The notes beneath the pieces are model-generated. The model had not been told where the DNA came from and made no database searches. It worked only from the letters and a program-made list of their open reading frames with translations. From Hymenobacter sp. 15J16-1T3B (GTDB taxonomy: Bacteria > Bacteroidota > Bacteroidia > Cytophagales > Hymenobacteraceae), in contig NZ_JAJFAV010000020.1 in the NCBI RefSeq assembly GCF_020711235.1, positions 46,644-110,643 on the forward strand: a stretch of 64,000 nt of DNA, read 5' to 3'. Positions 25,321 to 34,901 of this stretch are shown one piece after another. Every line of letters starts with the position of its first letter. The first letter of the stretch is position 1. The position numbers were made by a program, and so were the translations under genes.

Positions 25321-26753
25321 TGCGCCCAGTCGTCGGTGCGGAACGAGGACACGGGCAGGCCTTCGGTGCTGAACAGCGTCGCGCGGGTAAAGTCCTGGAA
25401 GGCGTAGCGCACGGCCACCGGCTGCTTCACCTGCTCGGCCGAGACCTTGATAACGCTGCCGTCGATGCTGGCTTTGGCCGGGTACCACTTCTGGTCGGCG
25501 CCGGCCACTTCGAAGCCCGTCAGCGCCTCGCCGAAGCTCGTCATGCCGTTGGGCGCATCCTTGAAGCGCACCAGGGCCGAGCCGTCTTTTACTTCCAGGG
25601 ATTCATAGGCCGGGCTCACCGCCCCGAAACCCTTGCGGCCGTAGGTTTTCTGCAGGGCCAGCAGGGCCAGGCGCTGCCCGCCGGGCTCCTTGCGCATGGG
25701 GTGGATGCTGGCTTCCTCGCCCACGTCGAGCAGCACGGCCATGGCCGCGTTCGGAATCTGGCTTTCGACCTTGCGCTGGGCGTCGCGGATAAAGGCCGAG
25801 TTGTACTTGCCGCCCTTGTTGTAGGGCGGCAGCTGGGCGTAGTTGTAGGGCGCAATCTGGGCGTAGTAGAACGGAAATTCGCCCAGGTTCCACTCCGCGC
25901 GCCACTGCTTCACCAGCGCCTGCAGCCGGGCCGGGTACTCGTCCGGGTGCTCGTAGTTCGACTCGCCCTGGTACCACAGGGCCCCGCGGATGCCGTAGCC
26001 GGCTACCGGGTGCAGCATGCCGTTGTAGAGCGTGGTGGGCGTGCGGTTCACCACCTTGATGGAGTCGGTAGTGGGCGGGATGGTCACGCCCGCAAACTGC
26101 CGCAGGGTTTCCTCGCTCATCCACGCCTCAATGGTGGAACCGCCGTAGCTGCAATTAATCAGGCCCACCGGCACGTGCAGCTGTTCCTGCAAGAGCCGCC
26201 CGAAAAAGTAAGCCGTCGCGCTGAAATTGGCCACCGCCTCGGGCTCGGCTACCTTCCAGGCGAAGGGCTTGCTGTTGTCCTTGGGCGCCGTGCGCGAATT
26301 GCGCGGCACGTTGTAGAGGCGGATGTTCGGGTTGCTGGAGTGCAGAATGGCCTCGTTCGAACCCAGAATCGGCTGGCCCTTGAAGCCCTTCAGCGGCATT
26401 TCCATGTTGGATTGTCCCCCGCACAGCCATACCTCGCCCACCAGCACGTTCTGCAGGGTCACGGGCTTGTCGTCGCCGCTGAAGGCCAGGGTATAGGGCC
26501 CGCCGGCGGCCGGGGTCTTCACCTGCAGCTTCCAGCGGCCTTTGTCGTCGGCCTGGGCCTGGTACTTCTGCTTGGCCCAGGACGGGGTGACGGTGATTTT
26601 GCTGCCCGGCTTGGCCCAGCCCCAGACGGCGCAGTCGGCCTGCTGCTGGAAAACCATGTTGTCGGTGAAGATGGAGGGCAGGCGCAGCTCGGCCCGCAGC
26701 AGCAGCGGGGCCAGCAGCAGGGCGGCGGAAAGCAGGAGGGGCTTGGTGTTCAT
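25317..26753 (-). CDS. Secreted sialate O-acetylesterase-type SGNH esterase
   Basis: A 478-residue exported esterase with a signal peptide (MNTKPLLLSAALLLAPLLLRA). Motifs of the family are clear: the nucleophile serine in LCGGQSNMEMPL, INCSYGGSTIEAWM, GALWYQGESN, and the likely Asp/His pair in LDVGEEASIHP. Such proteins deacetylate sugars, and in pectin loci they probably remove acetyl groups from galacturonate or rhamnose rather than sialate. The stop overlaps the start of the DUF5703 gene. A second paralogue is at 60185. Confidence 0.87.
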   Translation of the reverse strand: MNTKPLLLSAALLLAPLLLRAELRLPSIFTDNMVFQQQADCAVWGWAKPGSKITVTPSWAKQKYQAQADDKGRWKLQVKTPAAGGPYTLAFSGDDKPVTLQNVLVGEVWLCGGQSNMEMPLKGFKGQPILGSNEAILHSSNPNIRLYNVPRNSRTAPKDNSKPFAWKVAEPEAVANFSATAYFFGRLLQEQLHVPVGLINCSYGGSTIEAWMSEETLRQFAGVTIPPTTDSIKVVNRTPTTLYNGMLHPVAGYGIRGALWYQGESNYEHPDEYPARLQALVKQWRAEWNLGEFPFYYAQIAPYNYAQLPPYNKGGKYNSAFIRDAQRKVESQIPNAAMAVLLDVGEEASIHPMRKEPGGQRLALLALQKTYGRKGFGAVSPAYESLEVKDGSALVRFKDAPNGMTSFGEALTGFEVAGADQKWYPAKASIDGSVIKVSAEQVKQPVAVRYAFQDFTRATLFSTEGLPVSSFRTDDWAQ

Positions 26754-26845
26754 GCCAAATGGATGGCGGGGAATGGGTGCAAATGGGAGCTGTCCTCCTT
26801 CGCTGCGCGGACACTAGATGAAGGATGACAGACGAAAAGAAGGCA

Positions 26846-28900
26846 TTACCGGCTCACCGGAATCCACACCTCCATGTCGGCGTGGCCGCGGTTGCCCCAG
26901 GCGTAGTAGGGCACCAAGGTCAGCGGTACGGCGGTGGGCTTGCGCGCGGATACCGGGCGGTACAGCTGCGTGCCCGACCACTGCGGCTCGGCGGCCAGCA
27001 GGCCCTGCCCGGTCAGGCTCATCACCCGGCTGCCCGCTATGGTCATCGGTTGGGGCGTGAGCTGGGCACCGGCCGGGATGGTGAGGGCCGACAGCGGCTG
27101 ACCGGCCGGAAAATCTTTGGTTTCGAGGCAGTACACAATGGGTCCGCGCTTCACGGCCACTTGGTTGCGGGTTTCCTCCACCAGCGGATTGGCTTCCACC
27201 AGCTGCGCCGGCATGGGCAAGCTCAGCTCCACTTGGTCGCCGCTTTTCCAGCTGCGGTTGATTTCGGCGTAAGTACCCGGTGTCAGCGTACCCGCTTGGG
27301 CTTTGCCATTGACCAGCACCTTGGCGCCGTCGGCCCAGGCCGGCACGCGCAAAAACAGCGAAAACGCCGCTTTCGGGGCCTGCTCCACGGTGAGCTGCAC
27401 GGCACCGTCCCAGGGGTAGTTGGTGGTTTGCTTGAGCTTGAGCGCCGCACCGCTGCGCAGCTTGGTGGTCAGGTCGTTGGCGCCGTACAGGTTCAGCCAC
27501 AGCCCGCGGTCCGACACGCTGTAGGCGTAGTTGCCGACTTCCGCCACCGTGCGCACCACGTTGGGCGGGCAGCAGTTGGAGAGGCTGATGTAGTCGACGC
27601 GGTCCTTCGACCAGCGCTGGTGGAAGGGCAGCGCGTCGGAAGTTGCCAGCGGGTTGGTGTAGAGAAACTTCGTGCCGTCGAGGCTGATGCCCGAAAGCAC
27701 GCTGTTGTAGAGGGCGGTTTCCAGTACGTCGGCATACTTCGCGTCGCCGGTGAGCTGCAGCATGCGCCAGTTCCAGAGCACGTTGCCGATGTTGGCGCAG
27801 GTTTCGCCGTGGGCCGTGTGGTTGGGCAGCTGGTAGTCGCGGCCGTAAGCCTGGTGGATTTTCTGCACCGTGTCGGGCTTGTAGGCCGTGCCGTCGGGCG
27901 AGACGCCGTCGTACAGCGCCCCGCAGGCACCGGTCACGTACATTTTGCGCGAAGTCACGTCGTCCCACATCTTGTTCAGGGTCGTGAGCAGCGTCGCGTC
28001 GCCGGTTTCGGCGTACACGTCGGCTACCCCGGCGAAGAGGTAGTTGGCGCGCACGGCGTGGCCGCCGGCCTTCTGCATCTGCCGGAACGGGAGGCGGTCC
28101 TGGTTGTCGTCGGTGCCGATGTCGCCGGCCAGCCCGCGGATGTTAATCAGGTTCTGGGCCAGCTCCAGGTAGCGCGGATCTTTCGTCGTGCGGTACATTT
28201 CCACCACGCCCATGTAGTGCGAGGGGCAGATGGCGTTGCGCGCCAGCTCGGGCGAGGAACGTTTGTAGAAGTTGTAGAGGTAGTCGGTGGCCTTTTTCGC
28301 GAGGTCCAGCATGGAGGTCTTGCCGGTGGCCCGGTAGTGCACGCAGGCAGCCGTCATCAGGTGGCCCAGGTTGTAGCTCTCGAAGTTCAGCCGGTCCTGA
28401 AACGCGGTGCTCTTGCCGGTATTCATCGCCGCAATGGTGGCCTGGGTGTTCAGGTAGCCGTCGGGCCGCTGGCACTTGGCAATGACCCGGATGGCCTCGT
28501 CCATCATCTGGTCTAGCTTTGGGTCCTTGGTCACCGCGTAGGTGGCCGCTACCGACTCGAACAGCTTGTAAAAGTCGCCGTCGTGGAAGGGCGGGCCCAT
28601 GTGTGCGCCCTTCTCCAAGCCGGCCGCAATTTCAAAGTTGCGGAAGCTATGGTTGCGCACCGGGTCGTGGTACAGGGCCCACATCGTCGGAATCATAGCC
28701 TCGCGGCAGACCTGAAACCGCTCCCCCCAGAAGCCCTGGGGCTGCCACTGCACGCTGCTGAGGTCCACGCCGCTGAGCTTGGCGTGCTTGCTGGCGGTGG
28801 TGTTGACGAGGCCTTTGTCCTGGGCCGCGGCCGGGCGGCCGGCTACGCACAGGCCAGCGAGCAGGGCAGCGGCGAGGAATGTATGGGCAGGGAAATTCAT
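26846..28900 (-). CDS. Secreted GH127 (beta-L-arabinofuranosidase family)
   Basis: A 684-residue exported enzyme of the DUF1680/GH127 family with signal peptide MNFPAHTFLAAALLAGLCVAG. The (alpha/alpha)6 barrel carries the cysteine-dependent active site: E366 and C368 in GETCANIG and C443-C444 in LSNCCPPNVV, equivalent to the Glu, Cys and paired Cys of Bifidobacterium HypBA1. These residues hold zinc and provide the Cys nucleophile. Beta domains follow. GH127 enzymes split beta-L-arabinofuranosides, and one branch acts on aceric acid in rhamnogalacturonan-II. Ninety-two bases separate it from the esterase gene downstream. Confidence 0.92.
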   Translation of the reverse strand: MNFPAHTFLAAALLAGLCVAGRPAAAQDKGLVNTTASKHAKLSGVDLSSVQWQPQGFWGERFQVCREAMIPTMWALYHDPVRNHSFRNFEIAAGLEKGAHMGPPFHDGDFYKLFESVAATYAVTKDPKLDQMMDEAIRVIAKCQRPDGYLNTQATIAAMNTGKSTAFQDRLNFESYNLGHLMTAACVHYRATGKTSMLDLAKKATDYLYNFYKRSSPELARNAICPSHYMGVVEMYRTTKDPRYLELAQNLINIRGLAGDIGTDDNQDRLPFRQMQKAGGHAVRANYLFAGVADVYAETGDATLLTTLNKMWDDVTSRKMYVTGACGALYDGVSPDGTAYKPDTVQKIHQAYGRDYQLPNHTAHGETCANIGNVLWNWRMLQLTGDAKYADVLETALYNSVLSGISLDGTKFLYTNPLATSDALPFHQRWSKDRVDYISLSNCCPPNVVRTVAEVGNYAYSVSDRGLWLNLYGANDLTTKLRSGAALKLKQTTNYPWDGAVQLTVEQAPKAAFSLFLRVPAWADGAKVLVNGKAQAGTLTPGTYAEINRSWKSGDQVELSLPMPAQLVEANPLVEETRNQVAVKRGPIVYCLETKDFPAGQPLSALTIPAGAQLTPQPMTIAGSRVMSLTGQGLLAAEPQWSGTQLYRPVSARKPTAVPLTLVPYYAWGNRGHADMEVWIPVSR

Positions 28901-28921
28901 GGAGTCGAAAGCGGTAAGAAG

Positions 28922-29059
28922 CTGTCATTCCGAGCGAATACGAGAAGCCAAAGGAAGGCGGTAGCCCGTCTCGCGCGCTGATGGCAGGTACTGTTTTGGT
29001 AGTTGGGTTACTCTCGAGCGTCAGTCCGCGAGATGTCTCGGCAAGCTCGACATGACGTT
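28922..29059. repeat. Inverted intergenic repeat (family 2, subtype b)
   Basis: The diverged left arm CTGTCATTCCGAGCG and right arm GCGAGATGTCTCGGCAAGCT, ending CATGACGTTC, fill the gap between GH106 (stop at 29060) and GH127. Confidence 0.75.
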
Positions 29060-32000
29060 CTATTTTGCGGTTTTGGCGTTCGGTTCAAGAGCCGTGCTGA
29101 TGACCACCGGCCCGAGCAGGCCGGCGGGCAGCAGCGGCTTGGTAGCGGCCGGCGCGGGCGCCGTGGTCAGCGAGGTGCGGCGCTGCTCGGCCGGCAGGTT
29201 CGCGTCCCCGATCAAGCGGTTGGCCCAGGTGTTGGTCACGCGCAGGCGCAACTGGTTGTTGCCCTTGCGCACGGCCTCGGTGATGTCGACGCGGTAGGGC
29301 GCGGTCCAGGCTACACCGCAGGGTTGGCCGTTCAGCTCCACTTCGGCCAAGTTGTTTACCTGGCCTAGTTCCAAGTACACGCGCTGACCGGGCTGCTTTT
29401 TCGCCTTCCAGCGAAAGGTCTGGCGGTAGTCGGCCGTGCCGGAGTAGTAGCGGATGGCCGCGTCGGGGTGCTGGCTCCAGTCGGTGAGCTGCGCAAACGC
29501 CACGGGCTGGGCCGGGCCGCCCGCGCTAGCATCGAACTGCACCTGCCAAGGGCCGCTGAGCGGCTGAGCGAGCGTGGGCGTCAGCCAGTTGGGGCCGTTG
29601 TGAACCGCGGTTTCCGTAGTCGGCCCGCGGAAGACGACGAACATCGACCCGCTTGGTGCCAAGCGCAACGGCAGGCGGGTGCGGCCGTTTTCAATTTGCC
29701 AGTCCTGCGCCGGCCGGATTTCGCCGGTTACCGCGTCCCACAGCTCCGGCTGCCGCCCGGCCACGCGCAACGACAACTCAATGGTTTGCACCGAATCGAG
29801 CTGGTTGGAAATGAAATAGAGGTCGAACTGCTCGGCGGTGCGGTGCGTCCAGGCCAGGCCGCGGGCACGCTGGCCGCTGGCGTAGCGGGCCGTCACGTCG
29901 CGCATCAGGCCCAGCGGCTCGAAGGAATCGATGGTGTAGGGGCCGCGCAGGACGCGACCGGGCGCCTCACGGGACCCCTCCGAAAGAGCAGAGGGAGAGC
30001 CGGACGAGGCAGAAGCCTGGGCAGTGGCCTTATTGGTTAGCAGGCTCGCCGTCAGCTGCTGCACCTGCTGGTCGGCCTGGGGGAAGTTGCGCAGCTCGGG
30101 GGAGCGGCTGGGTTGCCGGTCGAGCAGCACCGTGGCGCCGGCCTGCACCAGCTCCTGCAGCTTCCGGGCCACGGCGGGCGTCATGGAAGTGCTGTCGGGC
30201 CAGAGGGGAGTGACGCCGGGCACCACCAGCAGGCCGTAGCTGGCCCCGCCCGGCAGCTCGATGCGGCCGTCGTGCACCCGGGCCAGGCGCAGCAGCGCGT
30301 CGGGGTTGAAGGAGTCGTAGGCGTAGCCGTGCAGCGGGTCCACCAGCATGTCGGCGGTGAAGCTGCCCGCCGTGGCCGATACTTTTTCGGGCATTTCGCG
30401 CATGGGCACGCCCACGTTGGACAAGCGCTTTTTCTCGCTCTCGACCTTGGGCGGACCGAAGATGCCGGGCAAGGTGGCGGTCAGGCGCTCGGGCAGCACG
30501 GCGCGGCGCGGGGTTTCCTCGCCGATGAACACCGCCACGTCGACGACCGGACGGCCGAGCTGCAGCAGCGCCTGGCAGCGCCGGGCGTAGTCGACCCAGG
30601 CGCGGCCGGGGCGCCACCAGGTCTGGTCGCGCTGGAAGTAGAGGCCCACGCCGTTGAGCGTCATGCCGGGCTTGCGGTCCAGCCAGGGGTTGTGGGCGAA
30701 GACGTGGTACACCAGCCGATTGACGCCCAGGGCGTAGTTGCGGTCCTGCACCGATTTCAGCATGGCCGGGTGCTCGTCCCAGGCCATTTTTAGCTCGGTG
30801 AACGACTCGGCCTGCACCACCTGCTTGCCGTAGAGGTGCGCCCCCGACACGGCGTCGAGCATGTCGTTGGGCTTGTCGTGGGTGGGGCTGCGCAGCCAGA
30901 ACTCGCCCATCGGCGCGTCCACGTGCTGGTAGTGCAGCAGCCCGTCGCTGACCATGGTGGGGGCAATGGCTTCGGCCGAAAAGCTGACGCCCTTGGCCTT
31001 GGCGGCGGCCGCCAGCGTCACGTAAAACTTGTCGCCCACCAGCTCGGCAATGGTCTGGCGCACGTCGAAGAGCACGCGCTCCGATACCTCGGCGCTCTGC
31101 AGCGGTACGCCGGCCAGCACCGGCAGGTAGGGCAGTAAGTCGTAGCCCCGGCGCTGCTTGAATTCCGTGGCGAAATTGCTCGACCAGTTCTGCGAGCCGC
31201 ACTCCCAGCTGTCGACGTGCAAGGTCTTGAGCACGCGGCCGGCCAATTCGGGTCCGCCCTGGCGCAAGGCCTCGCCAAACCAGCTGTCGAACTGCAGCTG
31301 TACGGCCGCGGGGTTGAACTTGTCGCACTCCAACCCCAGCGCGCCGCCGCCGGTGTAGTTGGTATAGCCGGTGGCGGTGTGACCCACGCGCAGGATGGTC
31401 CACCGGCCCGCCGGCGGGGTCCAGTGCAGGCGGCCGTCGGCGCCGAGCTTAGCGGTGAGATTGAGCACCTTGCCCAGCGGCACGCACAGCGAATCGGGCA
31501 GCTGCTGGGCGGTGCTGCGCGGGCTCACGCGCCAGACTTCCCCGTTTTTGCCCTCGTACTGGTTGATGCGCGCCTCCGCCGACAGCCGGATTTCCGAGAC
31601 TTTCAGCGAAGGTTTCCACTTAGCCGCGTCCAGGTCCTCGCCGCCGGGCTCGGAGCCCGCGGGGTCGTAGCGGAAGCGGAAAAAGCGGGCCGTGGTAGTC
31701 GGCAGGGCGTGGGTGACGGCGCTGCTGTCCTGCCAGCCGCTGCGCGGCGGCGTCAGGCGCGTGAGGGGGCGGAAGGTCTGCCCGTCGTTGCTGACTTCTA
31801 CGATCAGGCGGTTGGCCTGGTAGTTATAGCCGTTGGAACGGATGCGCAGGGAGCGGGCGGTGAAGGGCTTGTCGAAAGCGTACTGAATCCAGCCCGGCTC
31901 GGTGAGCTTGAAGCCCTGCTTGTTGCCGGCTGCGGCCAGCAGCTCGGGCTTGCCGTCGGCCGCGCTGCTGGTCACGGTCGGCTTGGTGGTGTAGGTCGAA

Positions 32001-32581
32001 ACCCCGCCGCCGGTGGGCGTGGGGTAGGCGTACACGGCAATGTCGCGGTAGTAGCCCTTCACGGCTGCCGGCTGGGGCAGCTGGATGGTTTGCTGGCGGC
32101 CGCCGCTCAGGCGGGTTTCGCTGGATACCACCTTCTGCATGGCCAGCTCGGGCGTAATCCAGGGCCCGCCGGCCAGCGCGAATCCGTCGCTCACGTGCAT
32201 GGCCAGCTGCAGGCCCAGGCGGTCGGCTTCCGTCATGGCGTGGCGCACCATCTGCCACCAGCGCGGCGAGAGTTGCTCGGCCGGCGGGGTGACGAGCGGT
32301 TTTTCACCCGCGCCGCGAATGGGCATCAGGTAAGCCCCGCCAATGCCGGCCTGCTGCATGGCTTCCAGGTCGGCCGTCAGGCCCTCGGGCGTGACGGCCG
32401 CGTTCATCCAGTACCAAAACACCCAGGGCTTGGCCGCCTCGGGCGGGTTCTGGAAAGCGGCCTGCAGCTGCGCCGCCGAAGTCGGCGCCGACTGTGCCCA
32501 GGCCGAACCGGCCGGCAGCCAGCTCAGGGCGGGCAGCGCCAGCGTCAGCAGGGCCAGGGGAAGGGTGCGCCGGTTGAGCAT
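29060..32581 (-). CDS. Secreted GH106 alpha-L-rhamnosidase
   Basis: An 1173-residue exported enzyme. The signal peptide (MLNRRTLPLALLTLALPAL up to AWAQ) is followed by the GH106 TIM-barrel start: KPWVFWYWMNAAVTPEGLTA and GIGGAYLMPIRGAGE. Further family stretches are HVDSWECGSQNWSSNFATEF and DAPMGEFWLRSPTHD, and a C-terminal jelly-roll domain ends with VTNTWANRLIGDANLP. Length is usual for GH106, which removes alpha-L-rhamnose from rhamnogalacturonans. Residues 859-874 are encoded by a degenerate hairpin repeat lying in a Ser/Gly-rich stretch, probably a surface loop or linker. Confidence 0.93.
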   Translation of the reverse strand: MLNRRTLPLALLTLALPALSWLPAGSAWAQSAPTSAAQLQAAFQNPPEAAKPWVFWYWMNAAVTPEGLTADLEAMQQAGIGGAYLMPIRGAGEKPLVTPPAEQLSPRWWQMVRHAMTEADRLGLQLAMHVSDGFALAGGPWITPELAMQKVVSSETRLSGGRQQTIQLPQPAAVKGYYRDIAVYAYPTPTGGGVSTYTTKPTVTSSAADGKPELLAAAGNKQGFKLTEPGWIQYAFDKPFTARSLRIRSNGYNYQANRLIVEVSNDGQTFRPLTRLTPPRSGWQDSSAVTHALPTTTARFFRFRYDPAGSEPGGEDLDAAKWKPSLKVSEIRLSAEARINQYEGKNGEVWRVSPRSTAQQLPDSLCVPLGKVLNLTAKLGADGRLHWTPPAGRWTILRVGHTATGYTNYTGGGALGLECDKFNPAAVQLQFDSWFGEALRQGGPELAGRVLKTLHVDSWECGSQNWSSNFATEFKQRRGYDLLPYLPVLAGVPLQSAEVSERVLFDVRQTIAELVGDKFYVTLAAAAKAKGVSFSAEAIAPTMVSDGLLHYQHVDAPMGEFWLRSPTHDKPNDMLDAVSGAHLYGKQVVQAESFTELKMAWDEHPAMLKSVQDRNYALGVNRLVYHVFAHNPWLDRKPGMTLNGVGLYFQRDQTWWRPGRAWVDYARRCQALLQLGRPVVDVAVFIGEETPRRAVLPERLTATLPGIFGPPKVESEKKRLSNVGVPMREMPEKVSATAGSFTADMLVDPLHGYAYDSFNPDALLRLARVHDGRIELPGGASYGLLVVPGVTPLWPDSTSMTPAVARKLQELVQAGATVLLDRQPSRSPELRNFPQADQQVQQLTASLLTNKATAQASASSGSPSALSEGSREAPGRVLRGPYTIDSFEPLGLMRDVTARYASGQRARGLAWTHRTAEQFDLYFISNQLDSVQTIELSLRVAGRQPELWDAVTGEIRPAQDWQIENGRTRLPLRLAPSGSMFVVFRGPTTETAVHNGPNWLTPTLAQPLSGPWQVQFDASAGGPAQPVAFAQLTDWSQHPDAAIRYYSGTADYRQTFRWKAKKQPGQRVYLELGQVNNLAEVELNGQPCGVAWTAPYRVDITEAVRKGNNQLRLRVTNTWANRLIGDANLPAEQRRTSLTTAPAPAATKPLLPAGLLGPVVISTALEPNAKTAK
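29962..30007 (+). repeat. Degenerate hairpin repeat inside GH106, copy 8
   Basis: GCGCCTCACGGGACCCCTCC, a short A-rich loop, then GCAGAGGGAGAGCCGGACGA. It keeps the order and ends of the repeat but with a weakened stem. It is read in frame on the minus strand as SGSPSALSEGSREAPG. Confidence 0.65.
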
Positions 32582-32614
32582 GAGGGAGGAATTTGGGCAA
32601 GAGGTAAGCTAGAA

Positions 32615-32758
32615 CGTCATGCTGAGCGCAGCCGAAGCATCTCTGCCGCTTCGTTGGGCTCGATTCAGGTCGTTCGGCTAGGTGATTCTACTAGCTGACC
32701 AAGCGGTGGAACTGCTTGGCTACGCCGACCTTCGGTTCGACAAGCTCAGCATGGCGTT
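32615..32758. repeat. Inverted intergenic repeat (family 2, subtype a)
   Basis: Arms CGTCATGCTGAGCGCAGCCG and, at the right, CGGTTCGACAAGCTCAGCAT. It fills the gap between the transporter gene (stop 32774) and the GH106 start; any GH106 promoter would lie inside it. Confidence 0.75.
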
Positions 32759-32773
32759 CTGGATTCAGGGCAA

Positions 32774-34075
32774 TCAAACCAGCTTGCGGTTGATGCGGTA
32801 GCCGTACTGGCCGAAGAGCAGAATCACCAGGAAGCAGCCCAGCGGGATGAGGTAGCCGATCTGGATATTGTCGCCGCGCAGGTCGATGAGCGTGCCCATG
32901 AGGTAGGGCATGATGGCCCCGCCCACGATGGACATGACCAGCCAGGAGGAGCCGGGCTTGGTGTCGTCGCCGAGGCCGGCAATGCCCAGGGCGAAGATGG
33001 TGGGGAACATGATGCTCATGAAGAAGCCCAAGGCGCCCAGCGCGTAGATGACGTAGGCCCCGTCGCCGAACACGGCCACCGCGCACAAGGCCACGGCAAT
33101 GACGGCGTAGAGCGAGAGCAGCCGCTGCGAGGGCACCACCTTCAGCAGGGCCGTGCCGATGAAGCGCCCGGCCATGAACAGCAGCCCGTACATGCCCAGG
33201 TAGTAGCCGGCCGTAATTTCGTCCACGCCCGCGCCCTGCTTGGCCATGCGGATAAAGAAGCTCGTTACGCAGACCTGCGCCCCCACGTAGAAAAACTGCG
33301 CCACTACGGCCCAGCTCAGGTGCCGGTGCTTCAGCACCGCGAAGAAGCCCCCGCCCTGCGAAGGCTCGGCTTCGGCGGCTTTCACCTCGGGCAGCTTGCT
33401 GAAAAAGAACAGCGCCGCCACGGCCACCAGCACGCCGCCCAGCACCAGGTAGGGCAGCTTCACGGCGGCCGCTTCGTGGGTGAGGTAGGCCACGCGCTCC
33501 GCCGCGGGCATGGCCGCCAGTTGGGCCTCGGTAAACTCCTTGCCCGACAAGATCATGTTGGCGCCGATAACCGGGGCCACGAAGGCGGCCAGTCCGTTGA
33601 ACGAGGCCGCCAGGTTCAGGCGGCTGGTGCTGCCTTCGGGCGGGCCGAGCACGGCGGCGTAGGGGTTGGCGGCCGTTTCCAGCGTGGTCAGCCCGCAGCC
33701 GATGATGAACAGTGCGGTCAGGAACATGCCGTAGGAGCGCGAATCGGCGGCGGGCACGAACAAGAAGGCCCCGCCCGCAAAGGCCAAGAGGCCCAGGATA
33801 ATGGTGCGCTTGTAGCCCAGGCGCTGCAGCAGCATGCCCGCCGGAATGGCCATCAGGAAGTAGGCCAGAAACACGGCCGTGTCCACCAGTGTCGACTGCC
33901 GGTTGTTGAGCTGGCAGGCTTTCTTCAGGTGCGGAATCAGAATGGAATCCAGGTTGTGCGCCATGCCCCAGAGAAAGAACACGCCCACCACCAGGATGAA
34001 GGGCAGCACGTAGGAGCGGGAGCCGGCGGGGCCGGTGGCTACCGGCGGCGGGGTGGGAGCAGGGGCAAGGGCCAT
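32774..34075 (-). CDS. FucP-type MFS sugar transporter
   Basis: A 433-residue inner-membrane protein with 12 hydrophobic segments and the FucP-family N-terminus: VVGVFFLWGMAHNLDSILIPHLKKACQL and the downstream FLAYFLMAIPAGMLLQRLGYK. The GCGLTTLETAANPYAAVLG loop is characteristic of the L-fucose/proton symporter group, which also contains glucose/galactose members. Next to a GH106 rhamnosidase, import of L-rhamnose or L-fucose is a reasonable guess. A longish cytoplasmic N-terminus is proline-rich. Confidence 0.88.
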   Translation of the reverse strand: MALAPAPTPPPVATGPAGSRSYVLPFILVVGVFFLWGMAHNLDSILIPHLKKACQLNNRQSTLVDTAVFLAYFLMAIPAGMLLQRLGYKRTIILGLLAFAGGAFLFVPAADSRSYGMFLTALFIIGCGLTTLETAANPYAAVLGPPEGSTSRLNLAASFNGLAAFVAPVIGANMILSGKEFTEAQLAAMPAAERVAYLTHEAAAVKLPYLVLGGVLVAVAALFFFSKLPEVKAAEAEPSQGGGFFAVLKHRHLSWAVVAQFFYVGAQVCVTSFFIRMAKQGAGVDEITAGYYLGMYGLLFMAGRFIGTALLKVVPSQRLLSLYAVIAVALCAVAVFGDGAYVIYALGALGFFMSIMFPTIFALGIAGLGDDTKPGSSWLVMSIVGGAIMPYLMGTLIDLRGDNIQIGYLIPLGCFLVILLFGQYGYRINRKLV

Positions 34076-34154
34076 GGGGCGGAGCGGGTTAGGTGGGGTT
34101 GGGGCGGGGTTGGGTTCGTGGGGCCTGCAGTAGACTGTCGTTATCGTCGCCGGC

Positions 34155-34264
34155 CGTCATGTCGAGCTTGTCGAGACATCTCGCTGGATAGTAATCTGCT
34201 CGTTGAACAGAGCTTCCTACCTGGCATCAGCACGCGAGATGTCTCGACAAGCTCGACATGACGC
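34155..34264. repeat. Inverted intergenic repeat (family 2, subtype b)
   Basis: Near-perfect arms CGTCATGTCGAGCTTGTCGA and its reverse complement TCGACAAGCTCGACATGACG around about 60 bases. It lies between the MaoC gene and the transporter gene. Confidence 0.88.
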
Positions 34265-34276
34265 GCAAAGATGTGC

Positions 34277-34723
34277 TTAGGCTGGCCGCAGCTTCACCAC
34301 CAGCAGATGGTCGCAGGCCAGCACCACTTCGTTGTGCTCGTTGAAGATTTCCACGTGCTCGGTCACCTGCCCGTAGCCGGGCTTTTTGCCCGCGGTTTTC
34401 TCCGAAATCGTGACTTCCGAGCGGATGGTATTGCCGATGAACACCGGCTTGATGAAGCGCAGCCGGTCGTAGCCCTTGGAAAAGGCTTCCGGGTTGATTT
34501 CCGAAGCCGTCAGCCCGATGCCGATGCTGAACACCATGGTGCCGTGGGCAATGCGCTGGCCAAAGGGCTGGGTTTTGCACCACTCCGCGTCGAGGTGGTG
34601 GGGAAAAAAGTCGCCGGTGTGCCCGGCGTGGACCACGAAGTCGGTTTCGGTGAGCGTGCGGCCCAGCGTCACGCGCTTGTCGCCGAGGGTGTAGTCTTCG
34701 AAAAAGGTGGATTTGAAGTACAT
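34277..34723 (-). CDS. MaoC-like hydratase
   Basis: A 148-residue single hot-dog-fold protein. The hydratase motif [10 protein letters not shown] carries the catalytic Asp and His, followed by the typical [21 protein letters not shown] at 34723 gives the common family start ([21 protein letters not shown]). Such proteins add water to enoyl-CoA thioesters. It is the last gene of a six-gene cluster that includes two CoA-transferases, so a CoA-linked acid is the likely substrate. Confidence 0.85.
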   Translation of the reverse strand: MYFKSTFFEDYTLGDKRVTLGRTLTETDFVVHAGHTGDFFPHHLDAEWCKTQPFGQRIAHGTMVFSIGIGLTASEINPEAFSKGYDRLRFIKPVFIGNTIRSEVTISEKTAGKKPGYGQVTEHVEIFNEHNEVVLACDHLLVVKLRPA

Positions 34724-34901
34724 AGGAAGTTTGAGCCTGGCCCCGGCCACCTTTTCCGAGGTGCAGCGAAGCCAAACAGCCGAAGCGAGTTCAGTCGCTC
34801 GTCGTCATCGGCTGCCGACCTGTTCGTCGCTGCTCAGTGGGGTTTGGGGCGGTATTGAGTGGGTAAGATGCGGTAGCAAAGCCGGGCAAGTGTCCTGCTC
34901 T

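Noticed and set aside
34724..34901. Possible small gene or regulatory RNA between the MaoC and oxidoreductase genes
   Set aside because: No reading frame with a convincing start, no strong hairpin and no promoter element could be seen.
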